In this document: positions 13,023 through 20,523 of the stretch, piece by piece
Numbering within the stretch: the stretch's first letter is position 1
Layout: the number at the start of each line of letters is the position of its first letter
Origin: an uncultured Dorea sp.
GTDB taxonomy: Bacteria > Bacillota > Clostridia > Lachnospirales > Lachnospiraceae
NCBI GenBank assembly: GCA_910579925.1
Contig: CAJTVY010000048.1
Span: 1 to 28,097 of the forward strand
DNA length: 28,097 nucleotides
Direction of reading: 5' to 3'
Notes under the pieces: model-generated
What the model was told of the DNA's origin: nothing
The model's input: only the letters and a program-made list of their open reading frames with translations
Database searches by the model: none
Translations under genes and position numbers: made by a program

Positions 13023-13155
13023 CAAGGCGCATATAAATTACTTTTCGCATTTACTGGTGTTTCCGGCCGCGCAGGACAAAAAAGCTTTTCATGCTTTGTG
13101 TCCCGTACGACCAGAAATATAGTAACAGTTCAGCCTGCCGGAGGCAAAAGGGATT

Positions 13156-14238
13156 CTATGGGATTACAAAAATAGTTTTCGCCAGTTCCGACAATTCTGA
13201 ACCTTCATTGCCTGCATTAAGCATGGAAGAGAGGTTAAAGGAAATATTGAGCGTTGTCTCTTCGTTAAAGGTAGGCGCGGCGGCATATTTCTCCATGGCC
13301 TCAACAAGCCCGGAGGAAACCTCATCAATGGAGTAGTAGGTTCCGCCCTCGAACTCGGTATATGCGCTGGAAAAACTGGTATTAGGCGTGGTCTTGACGT
13401 CAACCGTGTAACTGTAGAGTCCGGTTTCCTTCTTCGGGATTCCCACCGTGTACTGGCACTGCCTCAGCATGGATTTTAATGCTTCCTGGTATCTTGGAAT
13501 ATATGCTTCGCTTAAGTCTGCAGGCGGGTCGAATACATCCGCTTCGTACCATGTAAGAGCTTCCTCCTCGGTTCGGTCTGTATGTAATGCGAAACGGGCC
13601 ACTTCTCCTTTGAAAGAAGCATCCAGGTATGCTTTGAAGAAATCCTGACAGTCCAGGATGTCACAGACTTCATCATAGGGCGCCATGTATTCTACAAGAG
13701 CCTGGGAAAGGAAGTTCTCGAGGCTTTTGGTAGAGATCTGGTAGTTATCCCCATTTTTGGATACTTCCAGTGTGGTAATTGTCTCTGGGTTATAAGAAGG
13801 AGAATCCTTCATAAGTGCGGTGTCCTTTTCCAGAATCGTCGTTACCGCACCGGTAAGTTCAGTGGTTTCCAGGGAAGCAATCAGTTCTGTGTTGGCTGTT
13901 TCAACGGTATTCTTAATATGAAGCGGAGTGTAAGTTACCTGGACAGAATAGGTTCCGTCATCCATCTTTTGTGCTTTGGCAACCTCGAAATCAATGGAGC
14001 CAAAAGAATCTTTCATGAATTCCAGATAAGGTTTACGAAGTTCTTCCGGGAATTGCAGGACGTATGCGTCATTGCTTTCAGCAATGCCTTCATCCAGCAA
14101 GGCTTCAAAACTTCCGGATCCCTTTTCTTTGATGGAAGTGATCTGTTCTCCCACGTACTTGTCAGCGGCATTGTCGCTGCAGCCTGTCAGCAAGGCGAAG
14201 GCAAATACACAGGAAATGAGAAATATAGGTTTTCGCAT
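13156..14238 (-). CDS. Uncharacterised lipoprotein (possibly DUF5105-like)
   Basis: A 360-aa secreted protein with signal peptide (MRKPIFLISCVFAFALLTGC) and lipobox LTGC, lipidated Cys20. The mature part is acidic, about 340 residues, with repeated hydrophilic alpha/beta stretches and no transmembrane segment; KGSGSFEALLDEGIAES and FPEELRKPYLEFMKDSFG recall DUF5105-type lipoproteins of Firmicutes. Function unknown. It sits alone on the minus strand with its own promoter. Start is supported by GGGGGA eight bases before ATG. Its 3' end faces the MGMT-family gene. Confidence 0.75.
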   Translation of the reverse strand: MRKPIFLISCVFAFALLTGCSDNAADKYVGEQITSIKEKGSGSFEALLDEGIAESNDAYVLQFPEELRKPYLEFMKDSFGSIDFEVAKAQKMDDGTYSVQVTYTPLHIKNTVETANTELIASLETTELTGAVTTILEKDTALMKDSPSYNPETITTLEVSKNGDNYQISTKSLENFLSQALVEYMAPYDEVCDILDCQDFFKAYLDASFKGEVARFALHTDRTEEEALTWYEADVFDPPADLSEAYIPRYQEALKSMLRQCQYTVGIPKKETGLYSYTVDVKTTPNTSFSSAYTEFEGGTYYSIDEVSSGLVEAMEKYAAAPTFNEETTLNISFNLSSMLNAGNEGSELSELAKTIFVIP

Positions 14239-14265
14239 GAAACTTGTCCCCCTGTTTTTTATTTT

Positions 14266-14294
14266 ATTGTATCATTCTAAAAACATCTATTCAA
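14266..14294 (-). promoter_or_regulatory. Promoter of the lipoprotein gene
   Basis: Minus strand: TTGAAT (14294-14289), 17 bp, TACAAT (14271-14266). The start of transcription would fall about 20 bases before the ATG. Confidence 0.65.
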
Positions 14295-14298
14295 TAGA

Positions 14299-14336
14299 AA
14301 ATACTACTGGAAAAAGAGAAGTATTTTTTATATAAT
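14299..14336 (+). promoter_or_regulatory. Promoter region of purO
   Basis: TATAAT at 14331-14336 with a poor -35 (TGGAAA, 14308-14313, 17-bp spacer). AAAATACT (14299-14306) and AGTATTTT (14320-14327) form an inverted repeat around the -35, which could be an operator. No purine riboswitch core is recognised in the short leader. Confidence 0.4.
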
Positions 14337-14376
14337 AGATTAACAGGTCAAAAATCATCGAAAAAAGGAGATTGGT

Positions 14377-15090
14377 ATGAAAATGTTAGCAATTGACAAG
14401 GAACTGAAAGGGAATGCGTACCCAGGGAGGGGCATTATCATTGGGAAAAGCCCGGACGGGAAAAAGGCAGTGACCGCTTATTTTATCATGGGGCGGAGCG
14501 TGAACAGCCGGAACCGTGTCTTCGTGGAGGACGGAGAAGGAATCCGGACACAGGCGTTTGACCCGACGAAGCTGACGGATCCGAGCCTGATCATCTATGC
14601 GCCGGTACGGGTGCTGGGGAATAAGACTATCGTGACCAACGGGGACCAGACCGATACCATTTATGAGGGAATGGACAGGCAGATGACGTTTGAGCAGTCC
14701 TTAAGAAGCAGGGAATTCGAGCCGGACGCACCAAACTATACGCCAAGGATTTCGGGAATCCTGCATATCGAGAACGGGAATTATAATTATGCCATGTCAA
14801 TTTTAAAGAGCAGTAACGGAAAGCCCCAAAGCTGCAATCGTTATACATTTGCATACGAGAATCCTGAGGCGGGGGAAGGTCATTTTATTCACACATACCA
14901 GTGCGACGGCGATCCGCTTCCAAGCTTTGAAGGCGAGCCGAAGCTGATCGGGGTGTCGGATGACATCCATGCATTTACGGATCTGCTGTGGGAAAGTCTG
15001 AACGAGGAGAATAAGGTTTCGCTGTTTGTGAGATATATTGATATTGCAACGGGAAAATATGAGACAAAGATTGTGAATAAGAATAAGTAG
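14377..15090 (+). CDS. purO: IMP cyclohydrolase, PurO-type
   Basis: A 237-aa member of the archaeal-type IMP cyclohydrolase family (PF07826), which closes the ring of FAICAR to give IMP, the last step of de novo purine synthesis. Recognisable features: PGRGIIIGKSPDGK near the N-terminus, MGRSVNSRNRVF (about 39-50), TNGDQTD, and the central APNYTPRISGIL. In most bacteria this step is the N-terminal domain of PurH; here the PurO fold replaces it. The next gene, 16 bp downstream, supplies AICAR transformylase, the preceding step, so the pair together replaces bifunctional PurH. Start: ATG 14377 after AAAGGAG; the Met at residue 3 is an alternative. Confidence 0.87.
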   Translation: MKMLAIDKELKGNAYPGRGIIIGKSPDGKKAVTAYFIMGRSVNSRNRVFVEDGEGIRTQAFDPTKLTDPSLIIYAPVRVLGNKTIVTNGDQTDTIYEGMDRQMTFEQSLRSREFEPDAPNYTPRISGILHIENGNYNYAMSILKSSNGKPQSCNRYTFAYENPEAGEGHFIHTYQCDGDPLPSFEGEPKLIGVSDDIHAFTDLLWESLNEENKVSLFVRYIDIATGKYETKIVNKNK

Positions 15091-15106
15091 AGGAGGATGA
15101 AGGAAG

Positions 15107-16285
15107 ATGAAAGAATTAGAATTAAAATATGGCTGTAATCCGAATCAGAAACCATCGAAGATCTATATGGCGGACGGAGGGGAACTTCCGATCCAGGTAT
15201 TGAACGGCAGGCCGGGGTACATTAATTTTCTGGATGCATTTAACGGCTGGCAGTTGGTAAAGGAATTAAAGAAGGCTGTCGGGCTGCCGGCGGCAACGTC
15301 TTTTAAGCATGTGTCGCCGGCAGGGGCGGCGGTAGGGCTTCCGCTTTCAGATACCCTTGCGAAGATCTACTGGGTGGATGATCTTGGAGAACTGTCGCCT
15401 CTGGCCTGTGCATATGCAAGAGCGCGGGGAGCTGACCGGATGTCTTCGTTCGGGGATTTTATTTCTCTGTCAGACGTGTGTGATGCAGATACGGCAAGGC
15501 TGATTAAGAGGGAAGTGTCGGACGGTGTGATTGCGCCTGGGTATGAAGAAGAGGCGCTTCAGATCCTTAAGGAGAAGAAGAACGGGAATTATAACATAAT
15601 CCAGATTGACCCGGAGTATGTGCCAGAGCCGTTGGAGCATAAGGATGTGTTTGGGATTACCTTTGAACAGGGAAGGAATGATCTGAATATTGACGACGAC
15701 TTTTTCGCCAATGTTGTGACCGACAACAAGGAACTGACCGAACAGGCAAAACGGGATCTGGCCATTTCCATGATTACGCTGAAATATACCCAGTCCAACT
15801 CCGTCTGCTATGTCAAAGACGGACAGGCAATCGGAATCGGGGCGGGACAACAGTCACGGATCCACTGTACCAGGCTTGCGGGACAGAAGGCGGACAACTG
15901 GTGGCTGAGGCAGTCGCCGCAGGTAATGAATCTTCCTTTTGTGGATTCCATCAGGCGGGCGGATCGGGATAATGCCATTGACCTGTATATCGGGGAAGAC
16001 TACATGGATGTACTGGCGGATGGCCAGTGGCAGACGATTTTTAAGGAGAAGCCGGAAGTATTTACCACAGAGGCAAAGAGAGAGTGGCTTTATCAGCTTA
16101 CGGACGTTGCTCTGGGATCGGATGCGTTCTTCCCGTTTGGGGATAATATTGAGCGGGCTCACAAAAGCGGCGTGAAGTTTGTTGCACAGCCAGGCGGCTC
16201 TGTCAGGGACGACCATGTGATTGAAACCTGCAATAAATATGGGATGGCAATGGCGTTTACGGGGCTTCGGCTGTTCCATCATTAA
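15107..16285 (+). CDS. purH: AICAR transformylase, stand-alone
   Basis: A 392-aa protein equivalent to the C-terminal (transformylase) domain of PurH, which formylates AICAR with 10-formyl-tetrahydrofolate to FAICAR. The catalytic Lys-His pair is in SFKHVSPAGAAVG (about residues 65-77); the DRMSSFGDFI segment, LKYTQSNSVCYVKDGQAIGIGAGQQSRIHCTRLAG and the C-terminal AQPGGSVRD...AFTGLRLFHH are diagnostic. The IMP cyclohydrolase domain (MGS-like, about 200 residues) found at the N-terminus of ordinary PurH is absent, and the preceding purO gene takes its place. Start after AGGAGG. Symbol used loosely, as only half of the usual purH is present. Confidence 0.9.
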   Translation: MKELELKYGCNPNQKPSKIYMADGGELPIQVLNGRPGYINFLDAFNGWQLVKELKKAVGLPAATSFKHVSPAGAAVGLPLSDTLAKIYWVDDLGELSPLACAYARARGADRMSSFGDFISLSDVCDADTARLIKREVSDGVIAPGYEEEALQILKEKKNGNYNIIQIDPEYVPEPLEHKDVFGITFEQGRNDLNIDDDFFANVVTDNKELTEQAKRDLAISMITLKYTQSNSVCYVKDGQAIGIGAGQQSRIHCTRLAGQKADNWWLRQSPQVMNLPFVDSIRRADRDNAIDLYIGEDYMDVLADGQWQTIFKEKPEVFTTEAKREWLYQLTDVALGSDAFFPFGDNIERAHKSGVKFVAQPGGSVRDDHVIETCNKYGMAMAFTGLRLFHH

Positions 16286-16305
16286 TACCCGATAGAAATT
16301 AACAG

Positions 16306-16334
16306 TTGTATATTTCTTCAAAACCTTATATAAT
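16306..16334 (+). promoter_or_regulatory. glmM promoter
   Basis: TTGTAT (16306-16311), 17 bp, TATAAT (16329-16334). It begins 20 bp after the AICAR transformylase stop; no terminator separates them. Confidence 0.6.
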
Positions 16335-16406
16335 AGTAAAGAATTTTGCGATAATCGTGCAAAAAAAACGGTAAATAAGGCAAATGATATGAAGGAGTTA
16401 ATGATT

Positions 16407-17753
16407 ATGGGTAAATATTTTGGAACAGACGGATTTCGTGGAGAGGCAAATGAAGTTCTGACGGTAGAACACGCCTTTAAAGTGGGAAGATTCCTTGGCT
16501 GGTACTACGGTCAGGATCACAAGGCGAAGGTTGTGATCGGTAAAGATACCAGAAGAAGCAGCTATATGTTTGAATATGCGCTGGCAGCGGGTATTACCGC
16601 ATCCGGAGCGAATGCGTATCTTCTGCATGTAACCACGACGCCCAGCGTATCCTATGTAACGAGAACGGACGATTTTGACTGTGGTATCATGATTTCTGCA
16701 AGCCACAACCCGTTCTATGATAACGGCATCAAGATCATCAGTGGGAAAGGGCATAAGATTGAGGCGGAAGTCGAAGAAAAGATCGAAGCGTATATTGACG
16801 GGGAGACTAAGGAACTGCCTCTTGCAAAGAAAGAGGATATCGGTCGTACCGTGGACTATGCGGCGGGAAGAAACCGTTACATCGGCTATCTGATTTCGCT
16901 GGCTACCCGTTCTTTTAAAGATATGCGGGTGGGACTTGATTGTTCCAATGGAAGTGCGTTTGCCATTGCGAAGAGTGTATACGATGCCCTGGGTGCAAAG
17001 ACCTATGTGATTAACTGTGAACCGGACGGAACGAATATCAACACGAATTGTGGTTCTACCCATATTGAGGTGCTTTCGCAGTACGTGAAAGAGAAGAAGC
17101 TGGACGTAGGCTTTGCATACGATGGAGACGCAGACCGCTGTATTGCTGTGGATGAGCATGGTAACGTGGTGGATGGTGATCTGATCCTTTACATTTGCGG
17201 AAAATATATGAAGGAGACCGGACGGCTGAACGGAGATACCATAGTGACGACTATTATGTCTAATCTGGGACTTTACAAGGCCTGCGACAAGGCGGGACTT
17301 AAGTATGAAAAGACTGCCGTAGGGGATAAATATGTCTATGAGAATATGGCCCGTAATAATTTTTCCCTGGGCGGAGAGCAGTCGGGGCACATTATTTTCA
17401 GTAAACATGCAACTACGGGCGACGGTATCCTGACATCGCTGATGGTGATGGAGGTCATGCTGGAGAAGAAGATGACGCTGTCAAAACTGGCGGAGCCTGT
17501 AAAGATTTATCCCCAGTTATTGAAAAATGTCCGTGTGGCGGATAAAAAGACGGCAAGAGAGAATCCGGAGGTTACGAAGGCAGTGGATGCGGTAGCACAG
17601 GCTCTCTCTGACGACGGACGTATCCTTGTCAGAGAGAGCGGGACCGAGCCGGTAATCCGGGTTATGGTAGAGGCGGCTACGGATGAACTGTGTGAGAAAT
17701 ATGTCGGTCAGGTCATTGACGTGATTAGGGCAGAAGGGCTGATGGTCGGATAG
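16407..17753 (+). CDS. glmM: Phosphoglucosamine mutase
   Basis: A 448-aa alpha-D-phosphohexomutase converting glucosamine-6-phosphate to glucosamine-1-phosphate for UDP-GlcNAc and peptidoglycan synthesis. The N-terminus GKYFGTDGFRGEAN is the GlmM hallmark. Phosphoserine loop MISASHNPF with Ser99, magnesium loop DGDADR (239-244), sugar-binding GGEQSGH, and phosphate-binding RESGTEPVIRVM near the C-terminus are all present. ATG 16407 is chosen because AAGGAG lies about ten bases before it; the ATG 18 bases further up precedes that site. A phosphomannomutase/phosphoglucomutase role cannot be fully excluded, but length and motifs favour GlmM. A strong terminator follows. Confidence 0.9.
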   Translation: MGKYFGTDGFRGEANEVLTVEHAFKVGRFLGWYYGQDHKAKVVIGKDTRRSSYMFEYALAAGITASGANAYLLHVTTTPSVSYVTRTDDFDCGIMISASHNPFYDNGIKIISGKGHKIEAEVEEKIEAYIDGETKELPLAKKEDIGRTVDYAAGRNRYIGYLISLATRSFKDMRVGLDCSNGSAFAIAKSVYDALGAKTYVINCEPDGTNINTNCGSTHIEVLSQYVKEKKLDVGFAYDGDADRCIAVDEHGNVVDGDLILYICGKYMKETGRLNGDTIVTTIMSNLGLYKACDKAGLKYEKTAVGDKYVYENMARNNFSLGGEQSGHIIFSKHATTGDGILTSLMVMEVMLEKKMTLSKLAEPVKIYPQLLKNVRVADKKTARENPEVTKAVDAVAQALSDDGRILVRESGTEPVIRVMVEAATDELCEKYVGQVIDVIRAEGLMVG

Positions 17754-17766
17754 TCGTTTCAGAGAA

Positions 17767-17807
17767 AAAGGGGCTGGCAGAAATTTGATGCTTCTGCCAG
17801 CCCCTTT
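17767..17807. terminator. Bidirectional terminator between glmM and yitT-like gene
   Basis: AAAGGGGCTGGCAGAA (17767-17782) pairs perfectly with TTCTGCCAGCCCCTTT (17792-17807), loop of 9. It serves the two convergent genes. Confidence 0.85.
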
Positions 17808-17811
17808 GTTG

Positions 17812-18654
17812 TCAGATGGAATGAAAGCCTTTTCCGATGATCTCGCTGGTATTTGAGATCAGCAGGAATGCATCCGGTGAATATTCTTTTATGTAGTTCC
17901 TAAGGCGCACTGCCTCTATGCGGTTCAGCGCTGTAAAGATGATATACTTGTCTTCCCCGCTAAACGCTCCCTTTGCCTCCACAATCGTTGCGCCTCGATG
18001 GATTTCATCTTTGATAAAATCGCAGATCGGCTGTGGATTGGAGCATACCACGTTAAAATATTTGGACAGGTTCAGACTTTCGATAAATCCGTCAATCATA
18101 AAGGAACGAAGTGCAAGTCCAAGGAAAGAGTATAGTCCTGTTTCAATATCGAAGACGAAGCAGCCTGCAAGGGTGATGAAGAAATCCGTGACCAGCAGGG
18201 CGTTTCCGATGTTAAAGCTGGTATATTTTTTCATGATCATTGCGACTACGTCTGTTCCGCCGCTGGAGGCCCCGATGTTGAATAATACGGCAGATCCGAT
18301 AGATGGCAGCGCAATGGCAAACGCCAGTTCCAGAAGGGGCTGGTTCGTCAGCGGCTGACTTAAAGGGTAAATCCGTTCCAGTCCCGATAAGGCAACCGAC
18401 AGAAGAATACTGCTGTATGCGGTCTTGGCAGTAAATTTTCTGCCAAGTACAAAAAATCCGATGACCAGCAGTACCATATTCGCCGCAAAAGAAAAATCTC
18501 CCGCTGAGATCACCCCAGACTTGGCAACCAGGACGGCAAGACCTGTGATTCCTCCAAAGGTAAAATTGTTGGAGAATTTGAAGAAATAGATTCCTACTGC
18601 CATTACAAGCGTACTAAGAGTCAGATAAGTAAAGTTCTTTAATTGTGATTTCAT
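17812..18654 (-). CDS. YitT-family membrane protein (DUF161/DUF2179)
   Basis: A 280-aa integral membrane protein with about five or six hydrophobic segments in the first 180 residues (such as LSTLVMAVGIYFF, MVLLVIGFFVLG, LLVTDFFITLAGCF) and a cytosolic C-terminal DUF2179 domain (about 195-280, FIKDEIHRGATIVEAKGAFSG ... YSPDAFLLISNTSEIIGKGF). The GASSGGTDVVAMIM motif is typical. The family is widespread in Firmicutes; transport function is suspected but substrate unknown. Start at 18654, with GAGGA upstream; the longer frame would begin at the -35 box of the promoter and is rejected. Confidence 0.88.
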   Translation of the reverse strand: MKSQLKNFTYLTLSTLVMAVGIYFFKFSNNFTFGGITGLAVLVAKSGVISAGDFSFAANMVLLVIGFFVLGRKFTAKTAYSSILLSVALSGLERIYPLSQPLTNQPLLELAFAIALPSIGSAVLFNIGASSGGTDVVAMIMKKYTSFNIGNALLVTDFFITLAGCFVFDIETGLYSFLGLALRSFMIDGFIESLNLSKYFNVVCSNPQPICDFIKDEIHRGATIVEAKGAFSGEDKYIIFTALNRIEAVRLRNYIKEYSPDAFLLISNTSEIIGKGFHSI

Positions 18655-18709
18655 AATGAATTCCTCAACTTTTGTAATTGGTCTGTATATTCTTTTGATA
18701 CCACACCCG

Positions 18710-18738
18710 ATTGTAACGCTGACTTGTAAAAAAGTCAA
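18710..18738 (-). promoter_or_regulatory. Promoter of the yitT-like gene
   Basis: Minus strand: TTGACT (18738-18733), 17 bp, TACAAT (18715-18710). Confidence 0.65.
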
Positions 18739-18809
18739 CGGAATTATTCGATCTGCATTAGAATCCTGAAATCAGCACATAATACCTTCTATAAAAAGGA
18801 GGAGATGAG

Positions 18810-20108
18810 ATGCATAAGTATTTACCAATTACGGATGTATACGCAAGAGAAATCCTAGATTCCCGCGGGAATCCGACTATAGAAGTAGAAGTGCTTGCCG
18901 GAGACGAATACCTTGGAAGAGCGGGTGTTCCTTCAGGGGCGTCGACCGGACAGTATGAGGCACTGGAACTGCGGGACAAAGAGAAACGCTACGGCGGGCT
19001 TGGTGTGGAACTGGCGGTAGATCATGTAAATGCAAGGATTGCGCCTGCGGTTATAGGGGTAAATATATTCGACCAGCCTATGATTGACCGGATCATGCTT
19101 AAGTTAGACGGGACGGAGAATAAATCGAATCTCGGCGCAAACGCAATGCTTGGCGTATCCATGGCGGCGGCCCGGGCAGCGGCGGCAGCCCTACGCGTTC
19201 CTCTGTACTCATACCTGGGAGGAACCAATGCAAAACGCCTTCCAGTGCCGATGATGAACATTATGAACGGTGGAAAACATGCGGACAATACCATTGATAT
19301 ACAGGAATTTATGATCATGCCGGTGGGTGCGTGTTGTTTTAAGGAAGGTCTTCGGATGTGCGCGGAGATTTACCATGCGCTTAAAAAGTTGCTGAAAAAG
19401 CACGGCTGCAGCACCGGAGTGGGAGACGAAGGCGGTTTTGCACCGGATCTTCCGGATGCCAGGGAGGCCATTCGGTTTATTATGGAAGCTATTCAGGAGG
19501 CCGGGTACAGACCGAAGGAGGATATTGTACTGGCCCTTGACGTGGCGGCCACGGAATTATATGATAAAAATACAAAGAAATATATATTTGAAGGCGAAAG
19601 CAGAATGCATGGTCACCAGGTGGTGCGTTCGGCAGAGGAACTAATTGAATACTACGAGGAACTAACCGAGGAATTCCCGATTGCGTCCATTGAAGACCCG
19701 CTGGATGAGGAAGACTGGGACGGCTGGGAACTGCTGACCACACGCCTGGGCGCCAGTGTGCAGCTGGTGGGGGATGATCTCTTTGTCACCAATGAGAAGC
19801 GGCTTAAGAAAGGGATTGACAGGGAAGCGGCCAATGCCATTCTTGTGAAAGTCAACCAGATCGGGACCCTGACCGAGGCGTTTAACGCTATCGAGACTGC
19901 GAAAAATGCAGGATTTCGGACGATAGTCTCCCATCGCTCTGGCGAGACGGCAGATACCATGATTGCGGATATTGCAGTGGCATTCAATTCCGGGCAGATC
20001 AAGACGGGCGCGCCCTGCCGTTCGGAACGGGTGGAGAAATATAACCGGCTGCTTCGGATTGCAGAACAGCTGGGTGATACGGCAGAGTATCGGAATCCAT
20101 TCTGTTAA
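18810..20108 (+). CDS. eno: Enolase
   Basis: A 432-aa glycolytic enzyme interconverting 2-phosphoglycerate and phosphoenolpyruvate. Catalytic acid/base pair Glu207 (GDEGGFAP) and Lys347 (ILVKVNQIGTLTE); magnesium ligands Asp244 (LALDVAATE), Glu295 (SIEDPLDE) and Asp322 (VGDDLF); phosphate-binding SHRSGETAD (374-382); signature DSRGNPTIEVEV at the N-terminus. Full length. Start after AAGGAGGAG. It is transcribed divergently from the yitT-like gene and followed by secG under its own promoter. I saw no strong consensus promoter between 18740 and 18800. Confidence 0.96.
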   Translation: MHKYLPITDVYAREILDSRGNPTIEVEVLAGDEYLGRAGVPSGASTGQYEALELRDKEKRYGGLGVELAVDHVNARIAPAVIGVNIFDQPMIDRIMLKLDGTENKSNLGANAMLGVSMAAARAAAAALRVPLYSYLGGTNAKRLPVPMMNIMNGGKHADNTIDIQEFMIMPVGACCFKEGLRMCAEIYHALKKLLKKHGCSTGVGDEGGFAPDLPDAREAIRFIMEAIQEAGYRPKEDIVLALDVAATELYDKNTKKYIFEGESRMHGHQVVRSAEELIEYYEELTEEFPIASIEDPLDEEDWDGWELLTTRLGASVQLVGDDLFVTNEKRLKKGIDREAANAILVKVNQIGTLTEAFNAIETAKNAGFRTIVSHRSGETADTMIADIAVAFNSGQIKTGAPCRSERVEKYNRLLRIAEQLGDTAEYRNPFC

Positions 20109-20115
20109 TCAGACC

Positions 20116-20144
20116 TTGCTATTTCGGACATCTTATGGTAAAAT
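20116..20144 (+). promoter_or_regulatory. secG promoter
   Basis: TTGCTA (20116-20121), 17 bp, TAAAAT (20139-20144), immediately after the enolase stop. Confidence 0.55.
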
Positions 20145-20175
20145 AAAAAAGGTTTAGCCGTAGGAGGTGTAGAAG

Positions 20176-20418
20176 GTGGAGATTCTAAAGATAATATTAA
20201 TGATTATATTCGCAATAGACTGTATTGCACTGACAGCGATCGTCCTTATGCAGGAAGGCAAGTCAGCGGGACTTGGAACGATCAGCGGTATGGCGGATAC
20301 TTACTGGGGACAGAATAAAGGACGTTCCATGGAAGGGGCGCTTGTGAAGTCCACGAAGTTCCTGGCAATCCTGTTTATTGTACTGGCAGCAGTGTTGAAT
20401 TTAAAAGTATTTGCATAA
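20176..20418 (+). CDS. secG: Preprotein translocase subunit SecG
   Basis: An 80-aa membrane protein with two transmembrane helices (about 4-24 and 60-78) joined by the conserved loop QEGKSAGLGTISG. SecG associates with SecYE and helps SecA-driven export. Start is GTG 20176, after AGGAGG. The order secG, rnr, smpB is conserved in many Firmicutes. A terminator follows at once, so read-through into rnr would be partial. Confidence 0.92.
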   Translation: MEILKIILMIIFAIDCIALTAIVLMQEGKSAGLGTISGMADTYWGQNKGRSMEGALVKSTKFLAILFIVLAAVLNLKVFA

Positions 20419-20443
20419 GCGGCATATTTTTATGAGAACGGTG

Positions 20444-20471
20444 GGACACTCCTGTAAGGGAGTGTCCTTTT
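20444..20471 (+). terminator. Terminator after secG
   Basis: GGACACTCC (20444-20452) pairs with GGAGTGTCC (20459-20467), loop of 6, then TTTTG. Confidence 0.75.
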
Positions 20472-20523
20472 GTATATAATTTTATTTTGAGTCAGTTCTT
20501 GGAAGCGAGGAGGTTCTGTTGAA

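Noticed and set aside
13074..13103. Hairpin GGACA/TGTCC with inner AAAGC/GCTTT after the MGMT-family gene
   Set aside because: It is convincing as a stem, but no T tract follows on either strand and the gap to the next gene is short, so I do not call it a terminator.
16398..17408. Long minus-strand open frame (336 codons) opposite glmM
   Set aside because: Antisense shadow of a well-conserved gene; no start signal, no recognisable domain.
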